DNA of 64,000 nt from positions 62,001-126,000 of the forward strand of contig NZ_SUPK01000002.1 of the NCBI RefSeq assembly GCF_005049045.1, written 5' to 3'. Below are positions 56,179 to 64,000 of this stretch, in pieces. Every line of letters begins with the position of its first letter. Within the stretch, counting starts at the first letter, position 1. The DNA comes from Cohnella pontilimi (GTDB lineage: Bacteria > Bacillota > Bacilli > Paenibacillales > Paenibacillaceae). Below the pieces are notes generated by a model. That model worked only from the letters and a program-made list of their open reading frames with translations. It did not search any database and was not told the origin of the DNA. Position numbers and translations under genes: made by a program.

Positions 56179-56985
56179 TCAGCCCGGCTGCTGCGGAGTG
56201 CCCTTTAGGACGACAAACAGCTTGCTCAAAGCGTGGAACATATGGTCGAACAGCATTTGAAACAAGGCGCTGAAGCCGGGAAGGAGAACAATCAGCATAG
56301 CGAGCCCGATCAAAATTTTGAGCGGTACGCCAATGACGAACACGTTGTACTGCGGAGCCGTACGCGCCAGCAGCGCCAACCCGACATCGGTCAAAAACAT
56401 GGCCACGACGATGGGAGCGGAGATTTGCAGCGCCAGCAAAAAGGTGTCCGCGAAAGTCCGCACCATGAACTCGCTCAAGCTTCCTCCATAAATCGATTGG
56501 AACATGTTGTTGTCGAGCGGGATCCATTTATAGCTGTCCATGATGCCGGCAAGCAGGTAATGATGACCGTTCAGGGACAAAAAAACGAGCGTCATCAGCA
56601 TATACTTCAAATTTCCGAGCATCGGCGCCGAAACTCCGGTGAGCGGATCGATGATGTTGGCAATGCCAAAACCCATCGACATATCCATGAATGCCCCTGA
56701 CGTCTGGACGGCCGCGAAAAACAGGTAACATACGAACCCGATGAGCAAGCCCGCGAGCACTTCCCGAAACAAGGCGAGCACGAAAGCGGCGTCCGCCGTC
56801 ACCGTGGTGTCGAAGCCGACGGTCAGGAACACAATGATCGAGATGAACAAGGACAAGCCGATTTTAAAAGTTCTTGGAATGTTCCGGCTTGAAAACACCG
56901 GAGCCACAACAAAAAAGGATGATATTCGACAAAAGACAAGCAGAAAAGCGGGAAAAACCCGCATGATCATATCCGTAGTCAACAT
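56179..56985 (-). CDS. fliR: flagellar type III export protein FliR
   Basis: A 268-residue protein with six or so membrane helices (FCRISSFFVVAPVF, LLIGFVCYLFFAAVQTSGAF). Part of the FliPQR export pore. No strong SD; the start is 5 nt after the fliQ stop, so translation is probably coupled. Confidence 0.95.
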   Translation of the reverse strand: MLTTDMIMRVFPAFLLVFCRISSFFVVAPVFSSRNIPRTFKIGLSLFISIIVFLTVGFDTTVTADAAFVLALFREVLAGLLIGFVCYLFFAAVQTSGAFMDMSMGFGIANIIDPLTGVSAPMLGNLKYMLMTLVFLSLNGHHYLLAGIMDSYKWIPLDNNMFQSIYGGSLSEFMVRTFADTFLLALQISAPIVVAMFLTDVGLALLARTAPQYNVFVIGVPLKILIGLAMLIVLLPGFSALFQMLFDHMFHALSKLFVVLKGTPQQPG

Positions 56986-56990
56986 AGGCT

Positions 56991-57260
56991 TTATCCGATA
57001 TAGCTTGCCAGATTGCCAAGCAGCCTGGAAGTAAAGTCAACCAGCACGTTCAGGATCCAAGGCCCGAACACGAGCACCGCGACGAATACGGCGACGATTT
57101 TGGGAACAAAGGCAAGCGTCTGCTCCTGGATTTGGGTCGTCGCTTGAAAAATACTGACGATCAGACCGACGATCAGGCCGATCCCCAGCATCGGTGCGCT
57201 TGCTTTCAGCACGACATAAAGTGCCTGGCCGGCCAGGCCGATCACGAATTCGGAACTCAT
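56991..57260 (-). CDS. fliQ: flagellar type III export protein FliQ
   Basis: An 89-residue protein with two membrane helices and GLIVGLIVSIFQATTQIQEQT, the family signature between them. GGAGGGAAACG precedes the ATG. Component of the export pore with FliP and FliR. Confidence 0.96.
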   Translation of the reverse strand: MSSEFVIGLAGQALYVVLKASAPMLGIGLIVGLIVSIFQATTQIQEQTLAFVPKIVAVFVAVLVFGPWILNVLVDFTSRLLGNLASYIG

Positions 57261-57293
57261 CGTTTCCCTCCAGTTTGTCTAAGGCTGCGTCGG

Positions 57294-58040
57294 TCAAGTC
57301 TGGAAGCTCGCGAGCAGCGACTTGACGACAAGATACCAACCGTCAACCAACACGAAGAGTAATATTTTGAACGGCAGCGAAATCATGACGGGCGGAAGCA
57401 TCATCATCCCCATCGCCATGAGTGTGCTGGCCACGACCATGTCGATGATCAGAAACGGGATAAAGATCATAAAGCCCATCTGAAACGCCGTTTTCAATTC
57501 GCTTAGCGCATAAGACGGTACGAGCACCGTAATCGGAATGTCCTGGTACGTTTTCGGCTTCTCGGTTTTCGTATAGTTCATGAACAGCAGCAGGTCTTTC
57601 TCCCTCGTGTGCTTGTACATGAACTCTTTCATCGGCACCGATGCTTTCTGGAGAGCTTCGGTTTGCGAGATTGTACCTTTCAGATACGGCTGCAAAGCAT
57701 CCTTGTTCACTTCCGACAAGGTCGGAGACATGATGAAAAAGGTTAGAAACAACGCCAGTCCGATAAGCACCTGATTGGGAGGCATCTGTTGGGTGCCCAG
57801 CGACGTGCGGACGAAACCGAGCACGATCACGATTCGGGTAAAGCTCGTCATCAAAACGAGAATGGCGGGAGCGAGACTCAGTATCGTGATCAGGAGCAGC
57901 AGTGAAAGCGCCGACGCCCCGACCGGTTCCTTGCCGTCCCCCAGATTCACACCGATGAGCGGTTCTGCGAAAGCCGTTGCAGCTGCAGTGAATCCAAGTG
58001 TGAAGAGAGCGATGAAACTATAGATGAATTTGTTTTTCAT
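57294..58040 (-). CDS. fliP: flagellar type III export protein FliP
   Basis: Encodes 248 residues from the ATG at 58040, overlapping fliO by 4 nt. A cleavable signal peptide (about 1-25) is followed by four helices with SFTRIVIVLGFVRTSLGTQQ and FIPFLIIDMVVASTLMAMGM. Forms the core of the export pore. Confidence 0.97.
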   Translation of the reverse strand: MKNKFIYSFIALFTLGFTAAATAFAEPLIGVNLGDGKEPVGASALSLLLLITILSLAPAILVLMTSFTRIVIVLGFVRTSLGTQQMPPNQVLIGLALFLTFFIMSPTLSEVNKDALQPYLKGTISQTEALQKASVPMKEFMYKHTREKDLLLFMNYTKTEKPKTYQDIPITVLVPSYALSELKTAFQMGFMIFIPFLIIDMVVASTLMAMGMMMLPPVMISLPFKILLFVLVDGWYLVVKSLLASFQT

Positions 58041-58576
58041 GGGTTGTCCGACCGGTCGCCGGACGGTCTCTCCTCCAGCAGTTTTTCGACCCGCTGCCTT
58101 CTCTCCGCCAGCTCGCGAAGCCGGTTCTCCAGCGCTTGTTCGAAATTCGGACGGGATTCCGAGTCGGGTACTTGGCCATCGTTCCCCTGTCCGCTTGCGC
58201 GCCGGCTCCATTTGCGAAGCCACTCGGGAAGAGCGGGAACCGCAGACGAAGGGGCGGTTTCATAGTCGGCCAACAGCGAAGCGGCCAAATCCGCATCGGT
58301 GATCGAGTCCAGAAGCGTGACATTCTCTCCAACGCCCAGCACGTAAATCCGGCCGTTCCACTCGACCACCTGCAGAGACTTGTTGGTTCCGAGCGGAAGG
58401 CCTCCAAGAGAACGAAGGGAGCGGTTCATCCACCAGCCGCGGTTGCGTTTGGCAAAATAGCGCAGCAACACGATGATCAGGCCGACGACCAATGCAAGCA
58501 CGAATAGTACCCTCAGCAAATCCCAGGCATTGGTGCCCGGAATCGCGTTGTTTTCCGCGAAAAGCAATACATTCAT
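58037..58576 (-). CDS. fliO: flagellar biosynthesis protein FliO/FliZ
   Basis: A 179-residue protein. One membrane helix (about 20-42) is followed by a small beta domain (SLGGLPLGTNKSLQVVEWNGRIYVLG), then a charged coiled-coil tail (RLRELAERRQRVEKLLEER). It helps FliP assembly. Order fliO-fliP-fliQ-fliR is standard. Confidence 0.92.
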   Translation of the reverse strand: MNVLLFAENNAIPGTNAWDLLRVLFVLALVVGLIIVLLRYFAKRNRGWWMNRSLRSLGGLPLGTNKSLQVVEWNGRIYVLGVGENVTLLDSITDADLAASLLADYETAPSSAVPALPEWLRKWSRRASGQGNDGQVPDSESRPNFEQALENRLRELAERRQRVEKLLEERPSGDRSDNP

Positions 58577-58596
58577 GAACGTGTATCGCTCCTGCC

Positions 58597-58959
58597 TTAA
58601 CCCAAAGTTTTCTTGATCGCTTCAATGACGCGGTCGGCTTGGAAAGGTTTCACGATGAAGTCTTTGGCGCCCGCTTGAATGGCGTCGATAACCATCGCTT
58701 GCTGGCCCATTGCCGAGCACATGATCACGCGTGCATTCGTATCCAGCTTGCGAATCTCTTTCAACGCGGAAATGCCGTCCATTTCGGGCATTGTAATGTC
58801 CATCGTGACCAAATCCGGGTGGAGCTCCTTGAACTTCTCGATTGCCTGGGCGCCGTCTTGAGCTTCTCCGACCACTTCATAGCCGTTTTTTGTAAGAATG
58901 TCACGGATCATCATGCGCATGAATGCTGCGTCGTCAACAATGAGAATGCGGTTAGCCAT
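58597..58959 (-). CDS. cheY: chemotaxis response regulator CheY
   Basis: Encodes 120 residues from the ATG at 58959 with GGGGGAA upstream. Acidic pocket D9/D10, phospho-Asp54 in TMDITMP, and conserved Lys in FIVKPFQ. Phospho-CheY binds the motor switch to promote smooth swimming in Bacillus. Located between fliY and fliO. Confidence 0.97.
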   Translation of the reverse strand: MANRILIVDDAAFMRMMIRDILTKNGYEVVGEAQDGAQAIEKFKELHPDLVTMDITMPEMDGISALKEIRKLDTNARVIMCSAMGQQAMVIDAIQAGAKDFIVKPFQADRVIEAIKKTLG

Positions 58960-58978
58960 TTCTGATTCCCCCGATGAA

Positions 58979-60196
58979 TTATTGGATTTTTTGGACGCGG
59001 TCCCACTGGCTGACAATATCGGTTACGCGGACGCCGAAGTTTTCGTCGATGACCACGACTTCGCCTTTAGCGATCAGCTTGTTGTTCACCAGGATGTCGA
59101 CAGGCTCACCGGCCAGCTTGTCCAATTCGATGATGGAGCCTTGGGACAATTCCAAAATTTCCTTGATTTGCTTCTGGGTTCGGCCTAACTCAACCGTGAC
59201 CTTAAGCGGAATGTCCAGCAAAAGATTCAAGTTCGTCTCGTCCGCCTGCGACAGTCCCGCGCCTTGGAGGTTCGCAAACTGTACGGGATTGACGTTGATA
59301 TTCCGGTTCACCGGAGCGCCAAGCGTTTGCGGATAATTCGGCATAGGCGGTACGGCGGCCGTGGGCGGCATATGCGCTGCCGGCGGCATTTGCTGCGGCG
59401 TCGGCGTCTGCTGTGCAGCCGGGGCCGGAGCCGGTGCGGAAGCTGCGGGCGGCGCCTGCGGTGCCGGTGCGGAGACAGGCTTGGCAGGCTCGGGCTCGCT
59501 TTCTCCCATCAACGATCTGACCAATTCTTTGGCGAACGGCACCGTCAGCAGCTGCATGATGGTGGAGTCGATCAAATCCTCGATTTTGAGACGGAACGAA
59601 ACTTTGAGGAAATAGTCTTCCTGCGGCAAGCCGCCGACACCTTCGCCTTGCGGTGCATCCATAATGTCAATTCCGGGAGGCGAAATGTTGACCATCCGGT
59701 TAAAGATCGTCGACATCGAAGTCGCGGAGGAACCCATCATCTGGTTCATCGCTTCCTGAACGGCGCTGATATGAATCTCGTTCAGCTCTTCCGTTTGCGG
59801 ATGACCTTCGCCGCCAAGCATCAAATCCGCAATCACCTGGGCGTCGTACGCTTTGATCACGAGGGAGTTAATCCCCTCGAAACCTTCTACATACTTCACG
59901 TGAACCGCCACATGAGGCTGAGGAAATTCCTCGTTTAACCGTTCCCGGGAAATCGCCGTCACTTGAGGCGTCGTGATATCGACCTTTTTGCCCAACAAGG
60001 TGGATAACGCGGTCGCCGCGCTGCCGAAAGTAATATTGCCGATTTCGCCCAGTGCGTCTTGTTCGATCGGCGTAAGCAAGTCGTCCAGCGTCGGTTCACC
60101 GAAGCTTGCGCTATCGGGCGCCGCTTCCTCATCTCCGGACGTCTGCCGGAGGAGCGCATCGATTTCCTCTTGAGACAAATAATCTTTACTCGTCAT
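58979..60196 (-). CDS. fliY: flagellar motor switch phosphatase FliY
   Basis: Encodes 405 residues; the ATG at 60196 fits SD GAGGTGG better than the ATG at 60205. The N-terminal CXY phosphatase domain has two Glu/Asn motifs (GEIGNITFGSAATAL, VQEAMNQMMGSSATSM). An Ala/Pro/Gln-rich linker (about 230-290) leads to the C-terminal FliN/SpoA domain (DIPLKVTVELGRTQ). It acts at the switch and dephosphorylates CheY-P. It overlaps fliM by 11 nt. Confidence 0.95.
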   Translation of the reverse strand: MTSKDYLSQEEIDALLRQTSGDEEAAPDSASFGEPTLDDLLTPIEQDALGEIGNITFGSAATALSTLLGKKVDITTPQVTAISRERLNEEFPQPHVAVHVKYVEGFEGINSLVIKAYDAQVIADLMLGGEGHPQTEELNEIHISAVQEAMNQMMGSSATSMSTIFNRMVNISPPGIDIMDAPQGEGVGGLPQEDYFLKVSFRLKIEDLIDSTIMQLLTVPFAKELVRSLMGESEPEPAKPVSAPAPQAPPAASAPAPAPAAQQTPTPQQMPPAAHMPPTAAVPPMPNYPQTLGAPVNRNINVNPVQFANLQGAGLSQADETNLNLLLDIPLKVTVELGRTQKQIKEILELSQGSIIELDKLAGEPVDILVNNKLIAKGEVVVIDENFGVRVTDIVSQWDRVQKIQ

Positions 60197-61187
60197 GATT
60201 GTCATCCACCTCTTCCTCGACGATATCGAGAATTTGCACCGCCATCTTGTCCCTTACCGTACCGGGACTGGCGATATACTTCACTTTGTCTCCGACCTTC
60301 ACTTCCAAGCCCTCGGCCGTCGGCTTATGCAGCGCGATGACGTCTCCGACCGACAAGTTGAGGAACTCCATCACCGAGATATGAGAGGAGCCAAGCTCGG
60401 CCACCACCGGCAGCCTCGCTTTGCTGACCCTTTTCTCCAGCGCGGCCTGCTCCTCCGGCGCCCTCGTTTTTTTCTGGGCGGCGAACCATTGGTGAACGGA
60501 AAGCTTAGGCATGATCGGTTCGATGACGACGTGCGGGATACAAAGGTTGATCATCCCTGTCGTGTCGCCGATTTTGGTACTCAGTGAAATCAGCGCGATC
60601 GTCTCGTTCGGTGACACGATTTGCATGAATTGCGGATTCGTCTCCAGCGCCTCCAGACGAGGCTGCAGATCGATGACTGTTCTCCAAGCCTCCTGCAGAC
60701 TGTCGAACGCACGGCTGAAAATCCGCTCCATGATGATCGTTTCAATTTCGGTTAAGCTGCCGATCTTGGTCGGAGCGGCTCCCGCGCCTCCGAGCACCCG
60801 GTCCAGCATCGCGAACGCGACGTTGGGATGTACCTCCAGCACCATGCGGCCTTCGAGAGGCTCCGCTTCAAAGATGTTGAGAATGGTCATTTTCGGAATC
60901 GACCGGATGAACTCGTCATACGGCAGCTGTTCCACCTGCACGACGTTGATCTGCACAAACGTTCGAAGCTGGGCGGAAAAATAAGTGGTTAAGTAACGCG
61001 CGAAGTTTTCGTGAATACGGGTCAAGCTGCGGATATGATCCTTGGAAAATCGTACGGCTCTCTTAAAATCATAGGAGCGTACTTTTTTCTGGGTTTCCTC
61101 TTTTTTGAGTTCTTCCGCATCCATTTCGCCTGACGAGAGCGCCGCGAGCAGCGCGTCAATCTCGTTTTGCGACAAGACGTCAACCAA
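60186..61187 (-). CDS. fliM: flagellar motor switch protein FliM
   Basis: Encodes 333 residues from a TTG at 61187 (GGGGGTGAGGG just upstream). The N-terminal CheY-binding motif VLSQNEIDALLAAL is intact, then the CheC-like middle domain and C-terminal SpoA domain (VGDVIALHKPTAEGLEVKVG). C-ring protein that sets rotation direction. Confidence 0.96.
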   Translation of the reverse strand: MVDVLSQNEIDALLAALSSGEMDAEELKKEETQKKVRSYDFKRAVRFSKDHIRSLTRIHENFARYLTTYFSAQLRTFVQINVVQVEQLPYDEFIRSIPKMTILNIFEAEPLEGRMVLEVHPNVAFAMLDRVLGGAGAAPTKIGSLTEIETIIMERIFSRAFDSLQEAWRTVIDLQPRLEALETNPQFMQIVSPNETIALISLSTKIGDTTGMINLCIPHVVIEPIMPKLSVHQWFAAQKKTRAPEEQAALEKRVSKARLPVVAELGSSHISVMEFLNLSVGDVIALHKPTAEGLEVKVGDKVKYIASPGTVRDKMAVQILDIVEEEVDDNHDE

Positions 61188-61208
61188 TTCCCTCACCCCC
61201 CTATAAAT

Positions 61209-61260
61209 CCCCACAAAGTGACGCGTATGCTTCGAAGCGAATTCCGATTACTTTGCGGGG
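61209..61260 (-). other. strong stem-loop between fliL and fliM
   Basis: CCCCGCAAAGT pairs with ACTTTGTGGGG (10 Watson-Crick pairs and one G-T) around a 30-nt loop that can fold a smaller TTCG/CGAA stem. No T-run follows. It sits in the 105-nt fliL-fliM gap. Confidence 0.6.
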
Positions 61261-61292
61261 GCCCCGAGTCTTCATTCATGAGTTGCGGCGGA

Positions 61293-61775
61293 TCAGATGG
61301 CCGAAATGAGAAAATCTTTGATTTCGACTTTGGTCAGCTTGCCTTCGGACAGAACGGAATTGATCGAGTTGATCAGATTCGCGCAAAGCTGGTCTTTGCC
61401 TTTGGTGCCTTGGAAATCGCTTGGCTGCATGTTCCACAGCGCGCGGTTGATGATCGGCTTGATCTGGATCTCTTTGATTTTGTCGAACTCAGCTTTCGTT
61501 TTGGCTTTGTCCAGCTGGAACGTAAAGCTGACCATGACGACATAGTTGCTGTCGGCAATGTTCGTCTTGATATCGGTTAATTCGGATGTGACCTTCACGA
61601 TGTCATCCGCGGACAGCGGCTTCGCTTCGACGTTACTGACGGCTTCTTTCGCCTGCTGGGCGGGATCTTTCACTCCCGATCCGTTGATGAAATGGTTCCA
61701 GACGTAGACACCGACCGTGACGATCAGCGTGATGGCCAAAAGCAGCGAAACGAGCCATGGCAACATTTTTTTCAT
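61293..61775 (-). CDS. fliL: flagellar basal body-associated protein FliL
   Basis: Encodes 160 residues from the ATG at 61775, overlapping flbD by 4 nt. One membrane helix (about 5-27) and a periplasmic-side FliL/SPFH-like domain (VMVSFTFQLDKAKTKAEFDK). It stabilises motor-stator interaction. GGAGGGAG precedes the start. Confidence 0.92.
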   Translation of the reverse strand: MKKMLPWLVSLLLAITLIVTVGVYVWNHFINGSGVKDPAQQAKEAVSNVEAKPLSADDIVKVTSELTDIKTNIADSNYVVMVSFTFQLDKAKTKAEFDKIKEIQIKPIINRALWNMQPSDFQGTKGKDQLCANLINSINSVLSEGKLTKVEIKDFLISAI

Positions 61776-62005
61776 GACGAAGCTCCCTCCGATTGCGTAC
61801 CGGCCGGTCCGTTCATGGCCGACATCAGACCGATACTTCGCAAATAGTGCCGGATGGACCTGATCACATCCGATGAATTTTCGGTAACGATGAATTTCTT
61901 CCCTGTCGTAAGCGTGATAAGCGTATCCGGCGTTTCTTCCACCGTCTCGATCAACAGGGCGTTGACGTGAAACCGCGTGCCGTTCAATCTTGTTACGGAG
62001 ATCAT
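61772..62005 (-). CDS. swrD: FlbD/SwrD family flagellar protein
   Basis: A 77-residue protein opening MISVTRLNGTRFHVNALLIE, the FlbD signature, with TLTTGKKFIVTE following. In B. subtilis the SwrD member raises flagellar power through stator action. GGGAGG is 6 nt before the ATG. It is coupled to fliL. Confidence 0.9.
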   Translation of the reverse strand: MISVTRLNGTRFHVNALLIETVEETPDTLITLTTGKKFIVTENSSDVIRSIRHYLRSIGLMSAMNGPAGTQSEGASS

Positions 62006-62019
62006 GGAGTGCCTCCCGT

Positions 62020-62053
62020 TCCGTCAAGGAGAGGGCCCTGCCCTCTCCCGACG
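62020..62053 (-). other. strong stem-loop between flgE and flbD/swrD
   Basis: GGAGAGGGC pairs perfectly with GCCCTCTCC around a 3-nt loop, extended by CCGTC/GACGG after a small bulge. There is no T-run; the swrD SD follows within about 12 nt. It may affect RNA stability or swrD translation. Confidence 0.65.
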
Positions 62054-62063
62054 GTTACGTCAA

Positions 62064-62882
62064 TTACCGTTTCAGGTTCACGACTTCTTGCAAAATATCG
62101 TCCGAGGTGGTGATAATCCGCGAGTTCGCTTGGAAGCCGCGCTGTGCGACGATCATCTCGGTAAATTCGTTCGTCAGGTCGACGTTGGACATTTCCAGCT
62201 GACCTGCGATGATAGCGCCGGTACCGGCCGCAGGGTCGTTCGCCTGCATGGGCTCAATGGTGCCGCCCGGATTCGCGTTCGGCGTTACCCGGTACAGGTT
62301 GCCGCCGACTTTCTCGAGGCCGCCCGGATTGACCACTTTGGCAATGCCGAGGAAAATTCCACTCGGTACGGCGTTGCCGGTTTCATCGATGGTTACGATT
62401 TGGCCGTCTTGTCCGATGGAGAAGGACTTCACGGTGTCATCCAATTGAATCGGAGCTCCGTCCACGCTGGTCACCAGCATGCCATCGGCATTGACGAGTT
62501 GACGCTCGGCATCAAGGCTGAAGTTGCCGGCGCGGGTCAAATACTGGGGACCGCCGTCGGTCGGCGTGACGATGAAAAACCCGTCGCCGTCGATCCGCAG
62601 GTCCAGCGGAACGTTCGTCGTCATCGCGCTGCCCGGCGTATGGATCGTGTCGATGGCGGATACCGCCACCCCCAGACCCACTTGCTTGGCGTTCACGCCG
62701 CCGTTGGTGCCGGCTTGAGGCGCTGTGACGCCGGACATGGATTGGCTCAGGATGTCTTTGAACATGACCCGGCCCGCTTTAAATCCTACGGTATTGACAT
62801 TGGCAATGTTGTTGCCGATGACATCAAGCTTCGTTTGAAAACCTCGCATGCCGGATACTCCGGAATACATCGAACGTAACAT
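62064..62882 (-). CDS. flgE: flagellar hook protein FlgE/FlgG family
   Basis: A 272-residue protein with N-terminal rod/hook signature MLRSMYSGVSGM and NNIANVNTVGFK, and C-terminal ANSRIITTSDDILQEVVNLK. Length and location after flgD match the B. subtilis hook gene flgE, although family models may call it FlgG. Exported through the type III apparatus. Confidence 0.92.
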   Translation of the reverse strand: MLRSMYSGVSGMRGFQTKLDVIGNNIANVNTVGFKAGRVMFKDILSQSMSGVTAPQAGTNGGVNAKQVGLGVAVSAIDTIHTPGSAMTTNVPLDLRIDGDGFFIVTPTDGGPQYLTRAGNFSLDAERQLVNADGMLVTSVDGAPIQLDDTVKSFSIGQDGQIVTIDETGNAVPSGIFLGIAKVVNPGGLEKVGGNLYRVTPNANPGGTIEPMQANDPAAGTGAIIAGQLEMSNVDLTNEFTEMIVAQRGFQANSRIITTSDDILQEVVNLKR

Positions 62883-62990
62883 GGCGTTGCCTACCTCCCA
62901 AATAAGGTGAATTAAGTCCGCTTCAATCGGTCCGCGGCTTCGGGCCTCCTAAGGAAGGGCCGGCCCTTATACTTCAATTCGGAATGTTGC

Positions 62991-63377
62991 TTACCTGACC
63001 ACTACGGCGCTGTCGATTTGGGTGAACACATGCTCCTTCATCGACGACTCGTCCATCGCGGTTACGACGGTTCGGTTCGGTACGTTGACGATCATGGCGA
63101 TATCCCGGAATAAAACGAGCGAATCTTTGGCGCCTTTAGCCGCTGCTTGCTCTACTGCGCTCGCGATTTTGTCCAGCTGCTCGGGCTTCAGCACGATTCC
63201 TCTTTGCTGCAGCCTCATCTCCGCGTGGTGGCTGAATTTCAGCTGCTGGCGGGCGAGCATTTCCTCGAAGGTTACGCCGTTATCGGGCTGCTCCGGTTGG
63301 CGGGGAATGTTCCGGCTGCCTTGCAGCGGTCCGGTTCGGCCCGTCGTCAAATGTCCGATCAGCATCCGGTCACTCAT
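62991..63377 (-). CDS. TIGR02530-type flagellar protein
   Basis: A 128-residue protein with FSHHAEMRLQQRGI (about 48-61) and a C-terminal VVTAMDESSMKEHVFTQIDS, which fit the flagellar 'flg_new' family found between flgD and flgE. Function unknown; proposed to affect hook assembly by context. It overlaps flgD by 4 nt. The 108-nt gap to flgE contains a GGGCCGGCCC palindrome (62955-62968). Confidence 0.88.
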   Translation of the reverse strand: MSDRMLIGHLTTGRTGPLQGSRNIPRQPEQPDNGVTFEEMLARQQLKFSHHAEMRLQQRGIVLKPEQLDKIASAVEQAAAKGAKDSLVLFRDIAMIVNVPNRTVVTAMDESSMKEHVFTQIDSAVVVR

Positions 63378-63847
63378 GCGCCCGTCCCTCCCGCATCACC
63401 GGAATTCGCAGGCTTCGTTGCAGCTTCGGAGATCCACGTTAAATCGTCAACCTTGATTTCCTTGGCCCCGACCTTCACATACTGCAAGCCGTCTCTTCGA
63501 ACGATGGAATCGACGATTCCGGATTGGTCGACAACACCGGTTTCCGTCGTTTCCATCCATCCGACCTGTTTGCCGATCAGACCGGCCACCAAACCGGCGG
63601 ATTGACGAAGTCCGGACATCTGCGTGGCGACGTTCATCATTTGCTCCAAAGAGGAGAACTGAGCCATCTGTGCAATGAATTCTTTGTCCTGCATCGGCTG
63701 CATCGGATCTTGATTGCGCAGCTGCGTGACGAGGATTTGAAGAAATTCGTCCTTGCCCATCTGCTTGACCGGCTTACGTGCAGCCATCTGCACGTTCTGC
63801 GCGGAGTAATTGGGCCACACACTGGTGGTTCCTCGCGTTTCCGACAT
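63374..63847 (-). CDS. flgD: flagellar hook capping protein FlgD
   Basis: Encodes 157 residues from the ATG at 63847 with GGAGGTGAT upstream. It contains FLQILVTQLRNQDPMQPMQD and EFIAQMAQFSSLEQM, the FlgD signature. It is short, lacking the Fn3-like C-terminal domain of E. coli FlgD, as in Bacillus. Scaffold for hook polymerisation. Confidence 0.95.
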   Translation of the reverse strand: MSETRGTTSVWPNYSAQNVQMAARKPVKQMGKDEFLQILVTQLRNQDPMQPMQDKEFIAQMAQFSSLEQMMNVATQMSGLRQSAGLVAGLIGKQVGWMETTETGVVDQSGIVDSIVRRDGLQYVKVGAKEIKVDDLTWISEAATKPANSGDAGGTGA

Positions 63848-63871
63848 TTGAATCACCTCCGTCATGCCGGA

Positions 63872-64000
63872 TTATGCTTTTACATTAAGCGCACTTCCAT
63901 AGCCGATTTCGCGAAGAGATGCCGTACGGTCCAGTTCGGCTTCAAAGCCTGCCTGATCATCGTACGTTCCGCGCAGCCCTCGGCCGTTGGCGCCGCCGTG
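63872..64000 (-). CDS. fliK: probable FliK hook-length control protein, C-terminal end
   Basis: An open minus-strand frame of 42 codons enters from the right edge and stops TAA at 63872, 25 nt before flgD. The end reads REIGYGSALNVKA. Location just before flgD is that of fliK; too little sequence is present to prove the family. Confidence 0.55.
   Translation of the reverse strand, partial: HGGANGRGLRGTYDDQAGFEAELDRTASLREIGYGSALNVKA

Overview
The window looks like chromosomal DNA from an endospore-forming, flagellated Gram-positive bacterium of the Paenibacillus type (order Bacillales). This is inferred from gene order and family membership, not from a database search. The gene order closely follows the 140-150 degree region of the Bacillus subtilis chromosome. 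Sporulation genes (spoVFA/spoVFB, a SpoIIIE/FtsK translocase, sleB, tepA, ylzJ) sit beside a large fla/che operon. Base composition is G+C rich, and Shine-Dalgarno (SD) sites are strong GGAGG types. Every gene I can support is on the minus strand, so transcription runs from high to low coordinates.

Layout in transcription order (right to left). (1) 64000-41250, the fla/che operon: the end of fliK, flgD, a TIGR02530-type gene, flgE, flbD/swrD, fliL, fliM, fliY, cheY, fliO, fliP, fliQ, fliR, flhB, flhA, flhF, flhG, cheB, cheA, cheW, cheC, cheD, an unknown membrane protein, sigD, a FapA-family gene and three poorly known small genes, closed by a strong terminator. (2) 41200-32440, translation, nucleotide and envelope genes: rpsB, tsf, pyrH, frr, uppS, cdsA, dxr, rasP, proS. 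(3) 32310-30800, a two-gene insert (AraC-family regulator plus dihydrofolate-reductase-like protein) that interrupts the usual proS-polC neighbourhood. (4) 30700-17470: polC, then the nusA/infB operon (rimP, nusA, ylxR, ylxQ, infB, rbfA, nrnA, truB, ribF). (5) 17460-11800: rpsO, pnp, ylxY, ymxG and dut. (6) 11670-6850: spoVFA, spoVFB, asd, dapG, dapA. These form one metabolic line from aspartate to dihydrodipicolinate and on to the spore solute dipicolinic acid. (7) 6770-1: RNase J, tepA, ylzJ, ftsK/spoIIIE, sleB and the first 48 codons of a YmfF/YfmF-type M16 peptidase homologue.

Regulatory signals visible by eye include a sigma-K-like promoter before spoVFA, a sigma-G-like promoter before sleB, several sigma-A-like promoters and about a dozen intrinsic terminators. 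There is also a hairpin between the rimP promoter and rimP that fits NusA attenuation. The fla/che operon carries several strong intercistronic stem-loops without U-tracts, the largest being a 151-bp imperfect inverted repeat between flhB and flhA.

Many start codons are TTG or GTG and were placed by the SD site: ftsK, rnj, dut, rimP, infB, ylxR, tsf, pyrH and fliM use TTG; sleB, ymxG, ribF, frr, cheA, flhA and flhB use GTG. I see no rRNA, tRNA, CRISPR array, prophage or insertion sequence. Most of the window is conserved housekeeping DNA. The least explained parts are the small genes around sigD, the proS/polC insert and the intercistronic RNA structures.
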